From: a virus
Virus record (IMG/VR): IMGVR_UViG_3300021406_000048
Location: 1-22,340 of that record
DNA length: 22,340 nucleotides
Reading direction: 5' to 3' (one strand)
This document shows positions 7,619 to 13,623 of the stretch, piece by piece (position 1 is the first letter of the stretch; the number at the start of each line of letters is the position of its first letter). The position numbers and the translations under genes are program-made. A model generated the notes under the pieces. The model ran no database searches and was not told the origin of the DNA. It was given only the letters and a program-made list of their open reading frames with translations.

Positions 7619-8070
7619 TGGCAAATCCAGCAACGACCAATGTTACTGGGAGTAATCCTGGCCCAGATGTCGCCACTTCCCCCGATACGGTGCAGATGCC
7701 CACAGGAAACTTGTGGAAGGTCGGGCAGTTTCAGATCCAGCTCACTCCCGCAGCTTTGGGGGCTGGTCCGCTAATTACGGAACAGACATTCATTGGAACC
7801 GCTGCAACTGCAAGCGCCACCCAGTATTTCCCTACCATTGGGCTGCTCGCAACTGATGTGGTAATTGTGACAAAAGCCGGTGCACAAACCGCCAATGTCG
7901 GAATACTTGATTCCAGAGTGTCAGCAGCTGATACATTGGCAATTAAATTTCTGAATACTGCTGGTACTCCTACTCCGGCCGCTGGCACAGCCGCAGCTCC
8001 TTACATCGTCTCTGTGTTCCGCGTGCAGCCGAACTGGACGCCTGTGAACTCACCGCAGCTTGACTGGTAA
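7618..8070 (+). CDS. Small beta-rich virion-type protein (150 aa)
   Basis: The start ATG 7618 overlaps the HNH stop (TAATG) and has GGAG at 7606-7609 with eight bases of spacing; an in-frame TTG at 7594 is less likely. The protein is Ala/Thr/Gly-rich with alternating hydrophobic strands (GLLATDVVIVTKAG, NVGILDSRVSAADTLAIKFL) and no signal peptide. Its C-terminal half resembles the next gene product (shared pattern RVS--(N/D)TLA----NTAG and a closing RP/RV motif), so the two look like tandem paralogues. Its position after coat suggests a decoration, head-completion or tail component. The specific family is not recognised. Confidence 0.75.
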   Translation: MANPATTNVTGSNPGPDVATSPDTVQMPTGNLWKVGQFQIQLTPAALGAGPLITEQTFIGTAATASATQYFPTIGLLATDVVIVTKAGAQTANVGILDSRVSAADTLAIKFLNTAGTPTPAAGTAAAPYIVSVFRVQPNWTPVNSPQLDW

Positions 8071-8082
8071 GGGGAAAGGTAA

Positions 8083-8451
8083 ATGCCTGGTTCCAATCGA
8101 CCGGCTTTGGGCAATGAAATCTATGACATGGTCATCGCGCCGACTTCCCAGGCAGGTGCTGTGGCAGGCACGCTTGTCTGGTCAGCGGCCACGGTGGCTG
8201 CTAACACCACGATTGAGTTGACCGCTACGGTCCCTGGGCTTCTGGTGGGGGATCTGGTTGATATCTATCTGATCTCAGGGGCACTTTTGACTGGAATGCA
8301 GATTTGCAATGTGCGTGTTTCTTTGCCCAATACGTTGGCTGTCACCTGGGTTAATACCACGGCAGGTGTTCTCACTGTACCAACCGCTACGTGGTCGATG
8401 AACATGACCAGACCTGAGAATCCTTCCGCCTTGCCGCCGAATGCGATCTAA
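8083..8451 (+). CDS. Small beta-rich virion-type protein (122 aa), paralogue of preceding gene
   Basis: The start ATG 8083 is preceded by a purine-rich ribosome binding stretch (AAGGGGAAAGG, about 8069-8079). The product is mostly beta: TTIELTATVPGLLVGDLVDI, ICNVRVSLPNTLAVTWVNTT, ending in NMTRPENPSALPPNAI. This pattern (a strand pair, then VPGL-VGD-V, then RVS-NTLAVTW-NTTAG) recurs in small structural proteins of many phages and matches the preceding gene product at lower identity. The stop TAA 8449-8451 directly abuts the next ATG. A virion role is inferred from context. Confidence 0.75.
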   Translation: MPGSNRPALGNEIYDMVIAPTSQAGAVAGTLVWSAATVAANTTIELTATVPGLLVGDLVDIYLISGALLTGMQICNVRVSLPNTLAVTWVNTTAGVLTVPTATWSMNMTRPENPSALPPNAI

Positions 8452-8763
8452 ATGGCCACCGTCTATGTCACCGAGTACATCGACATTGATGGCACTCGGC
8501 AGGTGCCGAACGAACCGCCGCTAGTTCAGCAGACCGTTGCGATTACGGCTGGCTCTGTAGCCTCCAATCCGTTTGACCCGCGCACGACCGTCATCAGGGT
8601 GCATGCAGATGCCATCTGTTCGGTCCTAGTGGGTGGGGCGAGCGTGGCAGGGAATGTAACTACTCCCACCGCTACGGCAGCCTCAGGCCGTATGGCGGCC
8701 AATCAGACTGAATACCGTGGGGTACATGGCGGCCAGAGCATCGCCGTGATCACCAACACATGA
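8452..8763 (+). CDS. Small structural-type phage protein (103 aa)
   Basis: The gene begins immediately after the previous stop. The product has an N-terminal strand MATVYVTEYIDIDG, a central VIRVHADAICSVLVGGASV and a C-terminal RMAANQTEYRGVHGGQSIAV. I recognise this combination (VRVHADAICS followed by RMAANQTE and a PGQ/GGQ-IAV ending) as a recurring small beta-sandwich protein in phage head-tail clusters, with no assigned activity that I know. The stop TGA 8761-8763 overlaps the following ATG as ATGA. Confidence 0.75.
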   Translation: MATVYVTEYIDIDGTRQVPNEPPLVQQTVAITAGSVASNPFDPRTTVIRVHADAICSVLVGGASVAGNVTTPTATAASGRMAANQTEYRGVHGGQSIAVITNT

Positions 8764-9251
8764 ACGAAGTTCTACCGCCTCCACCGTCTGCGCTCAATGA
8801 TGCTCTTGCACTCGTACGGTTGGCGCTTAATCCTAAGGAAGCGTCAGACTACTTGGAGCAGCTTACCGCCCAAGCCTCCGCCCATGAAAGCGCTCGTAAT
8901 GCCAATGTCGGTATAGCCCAGGCCTTGGAAGCTCAAGAGCAGGCTGTGAAGCATGCGGAGGCTGATATTGTTTCACGTGAAACAAATGTGACGATAAGGG
9001 AGAGTGAGGTAGCCGCACATGCCAGTGCTTTGCGGGCACAGGTTACGAAATTGGAAGCAGATTCCAATTCCCTGGTGGAGGCGAAAGCCGCCCATGCGGC
9101 CGATGTAGCGGCACACGAACAGCAAAAGGCAGAATCTGAAGCCTCAATCGCCGCGCGCAATGAGGAAATAGATGCTCGCATGAAATCTCTGGCCGAGAAC
9201 GAAGCGGCACATGCGGCCAAGGTGGCGCGTTTGAAAGAACTGGCAGGATAG
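8760..9251 (+). CDS. Coiled-coil hypothetical protein (163 aa) whose gene contains a parS palindrome
   Basis: The gene overlaps its predecessor by four bases (ATGA). After a Pro-rich start (MNEVLPPPPSALNDALALVR) the protein is almost entirely helical, Ala/Glu-rich and heptad-patterned, for example QALEAQEQAVKHAEADIV, EVAAHASALRAQVTKLEADS and ENEAAHAAKVARLKELAG. It could be a rod-like virion spacer, an assembly chaperone or a scaffold-like protein; no family is recognised. The codons for V71-T75 form the core of the perfect palindrome at 8969-8984 that matches the bacterial parS consensus. The stop TAG 9249-9251 is one base from the next ATG. Confidence 0.75.
   Translation: MNEVLPPPPSALNDALALVRLALNPKEASDYLEQLTAQASAHESARNANVGIAQALEAQEQAVKHAEADIVSRETNVTIRESEVAAHASALRAQVTKLEADSNSLVEAKAAHAADVAAHEQQKAESEASIAARNEEIDARMKSLAENEAAHAAKVARLKELAG
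8969..8984. promoter_or_regulatory. parS: Perfect parS-like site (ParB-binding palindrome)
   Basis: TGTTTCACGTGAAACA is a perfect 8+8 palindrome identical to the consensus bacterial chromosomal parS (TGTTNCACGTGAAACA in Bacillus; very similar in Caulobacter and Pseudomonas). ParB binds parS, clamps on DNA using CTP and slides to form the partition complex. The site lies inside a coding gene, as many chromosomal parS sites do. No parA or parB gene is visible in this window, so host ParB, or a phage ParB elsewhere, would be needed. Confidence 0.7.
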
Positions 9252-9252
9252 T

Positions 9253-9732
9253 ATGTCAGTCGGCCAGACCCACGTTTCCGCTAAGTTCGTCTCGAACATG
9301 ACCTTGACTGGTCTAGCTTCCTTGTGGGCATCTGACACGATCAAGATGGGCATCATCACCAATGCGGCCCCGCCTTCGATCACAGACTCTGATCCGCGCT
9401 GGGGCGCTGGAGGCACGCAAAACTACTCAACCAATGAGGTAACCCCAGGCGGGAACTATGCCGCCGGCGGGGTAACGCTCTCCGGCACGACTTCGACGCT
9501 CTCTGGTGCGGTGACATCCTTGAATGCCACGAGCCCCATCACGATCGCGGCGAACGCTTCAAATCCCACAGGAGCGTTCTGGGCGGTTTTCTACGACTCC
9601 ACGGACGCAGGTAAGCACGTCTTTGGTTTCCTAGATTTAGGCGGTTCGTTATCATTGGTTCCTGGTTTGCAAATAAATATAAACGGTGTGTCTTCAGGAA
9701 CACAGCCTGTCTTCCAAGGGACAGCCACATAA
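9253..9732 (+). CDS. Beta-rich structural-type phage protein (159 aa)
   Basis: The start ATG 9253 lies one base after the previous stop. The product begins MSVGQTHVSAKFVSNMTLTG and contains LWASDTIKMGIITNAAPPSI, then NEVTPGGNYAAGGVTLSG and WAVFYDSTDAGKHVFGFLDLGG. This order (a short DT-KM-I/LIT strand, N-EV-GGNY-AGGVTL, then an F-DST segment) is a familiar pattern in small phage virion proteins, often encoded next to head-completion or tail genes. I know of no enzymatic activity. No signal peptide or membrane segment is present. Confidence 0.75.
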   Translation: MSVGQTHVSAKFVSNMTLTGLASLWASDTIKMGIITNAAPPSITDSDPRWGAGGTQNYSTNEVTPGGNYAAGGVTLSGTTSTLSGAVTSLNATSPITIAANASNPTGAFWAVFYDSTDAGKHVFGFLDLGGSLSLVPGLQININGVSSGTQPVFQGTAT

Positions 9733-9736
9733 ATTT

Positions 9737-10333
9737 ATGGCCCAAGGATTTTGGAATACACTAGTCAATCTTGCCGCTCCAGGAACGGCTATTGCAGCGA
9801 GCGCTGCCCGTACTTCAATGACGGTTGGTTCGACTCAGGCTCGTTATACGATGCCAGGGAATCTCTTGAAGATGCCAGGGGACCAACTGCTTATAGAGGC
9901 ATCTGGGATTATCTCGACGGTTGCGGCTGCCAATACTGAAACGATCGATATTGCCTTCGGAACTACAGCAAACCTATCAACAGGGGCATTGCCACTTGTT
10001 AATGGCATTTCGACCAATTCTCCCTGGTATCTGCGTATGTTAGCGACCGCATTTACATTGGGATCAGGCACCGCGGCACAGCTACGCTTTACAGGCTATA
10101 TCATTGGTTACCCGTTTTTTAACACGGCATTGCCCGCAACCGGTCCTGGCCCTGGCGGTAACATGATCCCGTATTCTGGTACCGCAACAGGCGCTTCAAC
10201 ACTTGGGACCACGTTCGATTCGACGGTCTCCAATCAAATCGATATCTATGCCACCTGCTCTGTCGCCACGGCGGGAACATCGATCCAGTTGCTGCAATAT
10301 AGCGTTTCTCTGCTGACAGCCACAGGATTCTAG
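9737..10333 (+). CDS. Beta-sandwich virion-type protein (198 aa)
   Basis: The start ATG 9737 is five bases after the previous stop and gives MAQGFWNTLVNLAAPGTAIA; an in-frame ATG at 9686 would overlap the previous gene by 47 bases and is less likely. The protein is Ala/Thr/Gly-rich with many predicted strands (GDQLLIEASGIISTVAAANT, LRFTGYIIGYPFFNTA, NQIDIYATCSVATAGTSIQL). The pattern GD-L-IEA-G.....T-TI-I-FGT resembles jelly-roll domains at the C-terminal end of phage fibres or decoration proteins. A surface virion role is inferred; the family is not firmly identified. Confidence 0.72.
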   Translation: MAQGFWNTLVNLAAPGTAIAASAARTSMTVGSTQARYTMPGNLLKMPGDQLLIEASGIISTVAAANTETIDIAFGTTANLSTGALPLVNGISTNSPWYLRMLATAFTLGSGTAAQLRFTGYIIGYPFFNTALPATGPGPGGNMIPYSGTATGASTLGTTFDSTVSNQIDIYATCSVATAGTSIQLLQYSVSLLTATGF

Positions 10334-10336
10334 AAT

Positions 10337-10741
10337 GTGGCAATACAAGCGATCATTTATAGCGTCGCCACAGGAAGAGTTCGCAGAGTAGTCGATCCGC
10401 AAGCGAACGTTCCGGACGTCATTGCTTTCCTAAATAGCGCCGGTGCGGGACTAGGGGAAGCGGTTTTGGTCTACACCAAGACTGGAAATGGTCAGGACAC
10501 ACTTATCGCTTGGCAAGCCGCAGTCAATGCGCACACTGGATTAAATCCAGATACCACGCAGACAGACTGGTTGGCGATTATCGATACAAACAACCTCATT
10601 GTAGGCTGTCTGATCGGGGATTTAAGTTGTGCTGATAGTTCCCCCTTAGGGACGTTGATTCCCGCGCCATGGGGCTGTAATCCAGCATGGAGCTATAACG
10701 GAATCACCTTCACGCCTCCTGTTATAGCACCGCTCAAATGA
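10337..10741 (+). CDS. Hypothetical protein, small virion/tail accessory (134 aa)
   Basis: The start is GTG 10337, three bases after the previous stop; the ATG at 10335 is in a different frame and soon meets a stop. The product starts MAIQAIIYSVATGRVRRVVD, contains a helix VIAFLNSAGAGLGEAVLVYT and ends with an aromatic, Pro-rich segment (PAPWGCNPAWSYNGITFTPP). The opening strand-turn-strand is common in phage tail-fibre-associated proteins. The stop overlaps the next ATG (ATGA 10738-10741), so it is coupled to the glycine-rich fibre gene and may assist it. The function is unknown. Confidence 0.7.
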   Translation: MAIQAIIYSVATGRVRRVVDPQANVPDVIAFLNSAGAGLGEAVLVYTKTGNGQDTLIAWQAAVNAHTGLNPDTTQTDWLAIIDTNNLIVGCLIGDLSCADSSPLGTLIPAPWGCNPAWSYNGITFTPPVIAPLK

Positions 10742-12309
10742 GCGTTATCTACATCGTCTCAGGGACCACCTATTCAGGTCCCAGTGGCATTGCGCAATTA
10801 GAGGCCATCGGCGGTGGTGGTGCTGGATTTGATGGCAATGCCTCGACCGGTTGCGGTTGCGGCGGCGGCGGTGGCGCCTACGCCATTAATCCTGCCATTA
10901 GCATTACCAATGGCGCTACGGTCCAGATTGGTGTGGGTGGGGCGACGGTTGGGGCATCTGGCACTGCGACGTTCTTCACCAATGCAGCGACATTCAAAGC
11001 TGATTTTGGCGTTGGTGCGACTTCTGCCACAACTGGAGCCTTAGGTGGTAAGGCAAGCAATTGCGTTCCCACGACTGGCGCTTTCAATGGCGGTAGCGGC
11101 GGTAGCAATACTAACGGCAATTCAGGTGGCTCAGGTGGTGGCGGCGCTGCAGGACCTTTGGGCGCTGGCGGGAATGGCGGGAATAACACCACGACTGCCA
11201 CGGGCGGTTCTGGTGGTGGTGGCAATGGTGGCGGCTCGAATGCCGCTGCGGCCAGCGGCACGACTGGTACTGCGGGTGGCAACAATCACGCTGGCTCTGG
11301 TGGAGGACCAGGCGGCGCTGGTGCTGGTTCTGCTGGCACTAATGGTGGTGGTGGAGGCGGAGGAGGCACTGGTGCTGCCAATAAGGGCGGAAACGGTAGC
11401 ACCGGCATTGAATGGGATTCTACGCACGGATCTGGGGGCGGCGGTGGTGGTGACGGCTTCAATAACACAACGACGACCGGAAACGGCGGTCTATATGGCG
11501 GTGGTGGCGCAGGATCTAATGGCTCTCAGGCATTCTTCGGGACTGGCGCAAATGGCATCATTGTCGTCACCTTCGCGGCCGGTGGAGGAACTGCTTCATC
11601 ACCGGTCACTGCGCGTTCAAGGTCACTAAAGCTTGGCACGCCGTTAAGCCGGTTACGGGGATTTTACGATGATTCGGTCATATCTACCGTCATCATCAAT
11701 GAAGCTGTCGGTACATATTCCTGGGCAGGAACCACTTCAACCGCCTCGCAGCTAATCAATAGCGATGGTGGAGCGACTGGCTATTCCTGGGACGGCACTA
11801 CATCGACGACCAATGATGTCATTAACGCCGTTGTCGGCGCTTACATATGGTCAGGCACGACGGCGGTCAATTCAGGCCTGATCAATGGTGTCGTTGGGAC
11901 ATATAGCTGGGCTGGGACGACTTCCAATCTCGTTGAAAACATCTCCCAGAGTGTCGGCGCTTATTCCTGGTTAGGGACTACTTCGACCCTCTCGCAGCTG
12001 ATCAATGCAGGAATAGGCGCTTACTCCTGGTCTGGTACTACCAGTACCTTAGGCGGACCTATAAATGCTTCGATGGGTGCATTTACCTGGATAGGCACCA
12101 CCTCGAGCGTTCCAGCTATCATCAACAGCGACGGTGGGGCACTTGCCTACAGTTGGGCAGGTACCACCTCGAGCACTTCGCAACTCATCAATGGGAGCAT
12201 TGGGGCATATAACTGGTCGGGAATTACCGCTACTATTCCGGGTAGCTCGCCAGGAGTCGCTTCTGTGTATCCATTTATCGTGAATGTCGGCACATTGATG
12301 GGACGGTAA
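10738..12309 (+). CDS. Glycine-rich fibre/adhesin-like protein with nine C-terminal repeats
   Basis: This 523-residue protein has three parts. A short start (MSVIYIVSGTTYSGPSGIAQ) leads into a glycine-rich domain, about residues 24-283, with runs such as GGGGAGPL-type and GGNGGNNTTTATGGSGGGGN, and a closing GIIVVTFAAGGG. This resembles glycine-rich domains that form polyglycine-II bundles in phage adhesins such as S16 gp38. Residues about 320-502 hold nine copies of a 20-22 residue repeat with consensus IN--VGAYSW-GTTST--QL, probably a stacked beta structure. The linker contains a basic patch RSRSLKLG. There is no catalytic motif. I infer a receptor-binding or capsid-fibre protein. Low-complexity coding makes long shadow frames on both strands here. 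Confidence 0.8.
   Translation: MSVIYIVSGTTYSGPSGIAQLEAIGGGGAGFDGNASTGCGCGGGGGAYAINPAISITNGATVQIGVGGATVGASGTATFFTNAATFKADFGVGATSATTGALGGKASNCVPTTGAFNGGSGGSNTNGNSGGSGGGGAAGPLGAGGNGGNNTTTATGGSGGGGNGGGSNAAAASGTTGTAGGNNHAGSGGGPGGAGAGSAGTNGGGGGGGGTGAANKGGNGSTGIEWDSTHGSGGGGGGDGFNNTTTTGNGGLYGGGGAGSNGSQAFFGTGANGIIVVTFAAGGGTASSPVTARSRSLKLGTPLSRLRGFYDDSVISTVIINEAVGTYSWAGTTSTASQLINSDGGATGYSWDGTTSTTNDVINAVVGAYIWSGTTAVNSGLINGVVGTYSWAGTTSNLVENISQSVGAYSWLGTTSTLSQLINAGIGAYSWSGTTSTLGGPINASMGAFTWIGTTSSVPAIINSDGGALAYSWAGTTSSTSQLINGSIGAYNWSGITATIPGSSPGVASVYPFIVNVGTLMGR
11695..12243 (+). repeat. Nine ~60-bp coding repeats (fibre repeat units)
   Basis: Each unit encodes I-N/S, three variable residues, G-A/T-Y/F-x-W, one residue, G-T-T-S/A and a variable tail. 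Seven units are 20 residues. Two (near 11755 and 12121) are 22 residues with INSDGGA, so the lengthened form itself recurs seven units apart, which suggests block duplication. DNA identity between units is only partial, so the expansion is not recent. Confidence 0.85.
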
Positions 12310-12561
12310 ATGCCAACGATGCCTAATGTAGTGGGATTGGAATATCAGGCTGCGCAAGTCGCGCTGCAGGCAGCTGGTGTCCTCGTATTAAGCTCCATCG
12401 GCTATTTTGGTGTATTTCCGATTACACCGATCTGGCAGCCCTCGAAGCAGCCACCGAATACTGTTCTTGCTCAGTCGATCGCGCAGGGCACGCAAGTAGC
12501 TGCGAACACGCCGATCAGCTTGAACATCGCGCAGTTCCCCGTGAGTGTGGCATCGCCTTAA
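12310..12561 (+). CDS. Stand-alone PASTA-domain protein (83 aa)
   Basis: The gene begins directly after the fibre stop. Nearly the whole protein is one PASTA domain: PNVVGLEYQAAQVALQAAGV (residues 5-24), a variable insert with aromatic and proline residues (YFGVFPITPIWQPSKQPPN), then VLAQSIAQGTQVAANTPISL (52-71) and a final strand. PASTA domains are best known from penicillin-binding proteins and Ser/Thr kinases, where they contact peptidoglycan or act as spacers. Here there is no signal peptide, membrane anchor or kinase. Its link to a fibre gene suggests a virion part that may touch the cell wall; this role is inference. The inserted loop makes the domain a little longer than typical. Confidence 0.8.
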   Translation: MPTMPNVVGLEYQAAQVALQAAGVLVLSSIGYFGVFPITPIWQPSKQPPNTVLAQSIAQGTQVAANTPISLNIAQFPVSVASP

Positions 12562-12589
12562 AGTAAGGGGTAATATCCAAATCACGGGT

Positions 12590-12605
12590 AACCGAGCGGT
12601 TTTTT
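12590..12605 (+). terminator. Weak terminator-like hairpin plus T-run in a 60-base gap
   Basis: In the gap between the PASTA and gp4-like genes, AACC-gagc-GGTT is followed by T residues to 12605. A competing pairing CCGAG (12592-12596) with CTCGG (12610-12614) would reach the GGGAG ribosome binding site of the next gene. Both stems are short, so leaky termination or control of translation is only a possibility. Confidence 0.2.
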
Positions 12606-12621
12606 AACACTCGGGAGTCCT

Positions 12622-13608
12622 ATGGCCAGCGCTTCGGATTTGATCAAAGGGGCCCTTCGTCGGATAAATTCCTACCAATCCGGCGAGCCCTTACAACAAC
12701 CAGATGCGCAAGATGCGCTGGACTGTTTGAACGATTGGCTAGATTCCCTGAGTCTCGACAAGGACTTCATCTACGGTTCTGTCGAAAACGTCCTCTCCTT
12801 AAACTCCAATCAAGCCGCCTACCGCATCGGTAATCCGATGCAAACTGCATTGGGAGAACCGCCGTTCATAGGAACGCTCACCGGGGGATCGAACGTCATT
12901 ACTGGGGTGACGCAGATCCCATCGGATTTGGTCGCTGGCACATCAGCCAATAATGTTGGTTCAGGCTCTAATCTGATCGACACCGCAGGCGTCATTCCGC
13001 CAGGTACGTATGTGACGGCGTTCAATGCGGGTGCGCAGACTGTGACTATGTCGCAGAACGCCACAGCGACGCCTGCCAATAACCCTGAAGGGGTTAATTA
13101 CTCGATCCCTGGGGATTGGGCGATACCTCGGCCAAATCGCATCACGCACGGCTTTACGCGCTTCTCTCAGCTTGATTTCTCGTGCGAGGTGCTAGAGACA
13201 CAGAGTCGGTTCCTAGAGATTTTGTACAAAGCACAGCCTGGACCATGGCCTACCGTCGCCTGGTACAACCCTCTCATGCCCTATGGGGTGATCACGTTCT
13301 ATCAAACGCCGGGTAATTCAGCACCGTTTCATCTCTTCACCGATACGATCCTTCAGAACCTGACCATCAATCAGACCTTCGTTTTACCTTCTGGCTATTC
13401 GCGCGCGATTAAATGGGCCTTAGCCAAGGAGATCTGCGCCGAGTACGGGTATCCGATGACCGAGGCCATCAAGACGAATGCCGATGACAGCATGAAGCTG
13501 ATCAAGGCTTTGAATGCCAAGCCTGCCGAGAAGGCGCGGTATGACCGCATGCTTTTGCGTGGACGCCGGCGTGACGCTTCCTTCATTTTTCATGGTGGCT
13601 ATAATTAA
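12622..13608 (+). CDS. Packaged DNA stabilisation / tail accessory protein, P22 gp4-like
   Basis: P22 gp4 is the first adaptor that assembles on the portal after packaging and starts the DNA-retaining tail machine. The N-terminus fits this family: SASDLIKGALRRINSYQSGE then QDALDCLNDWLDSLSLDKDF, a helical pair typical of head-tail adaptors, with helical C-terminal segments AIKWALAKEICAEYGYPM and KALNAKPAEKARYDRMLLRG. The protein has 328 residues, far longer than P22 gp4 (166). Part of the excess is a beta-rich insert at about 78-162 with DTAGVIPPGTYV (120-131) that has a counterpart in the next gene. GGGAG at 12613-12617 precedes the ATG. Confidence 0.85.
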   Translation: MASASDLIKGALRRINSYQSGEPLQQPDAQDALDCLNDWLDSLSLDKDFIYGSVENVLSLNSNQAAYRIGNPMQTALGEPPFIGTLTGGSNVITGVTQIPSDLVAGTSANNVGSGSNLIDTAGVIPPGTYVTAFNAGAQTVTMSQNATATPANNPEGVNYSIPGDWAIPRPNRITHGFTRFSQLDFSCEVLETQSRFLEILYKAQPGPWPTVAWYNPLMPYGVITFYQTPGNSAPFHLFTDTILQNLTINQTFVLPSGYSRAIKWALAKEICAEYGYPMTEAIKTNADDSMKLIKALNAKPAEKARYDRMLLRGRRRDASFIFHGGYN

Positions 13609-13623
13609 GGAAATCAATAACTT

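Noticed and set aside
10878-11629. Long open frames on the opposite strand and in a second + frame across the glycine-rich gene (Pro-rich and Ala/Val-rich products)
   Set aside because: They are by-products of repetitive GGN codons: low-complexity translations, no ribosome binding sites, and the annotated frame continues smoothly into a well-formed repeat domain.
11695-12243. Regular ~60-bp repeats considered as a CRISPR array
   Set aside because: Units are in frame, diverged, and encode a consistent protein repeat; there is no alternation of identical repeats and unique spacers.
12562-12621. Strong intrinsic terminator or promoter between the PASTA and gp4-like genes
   Set aside because: The stem before the T-run is only about four base pairs and no convincing -35/-10 pair was found, so only a weak terminator-like element is listed.
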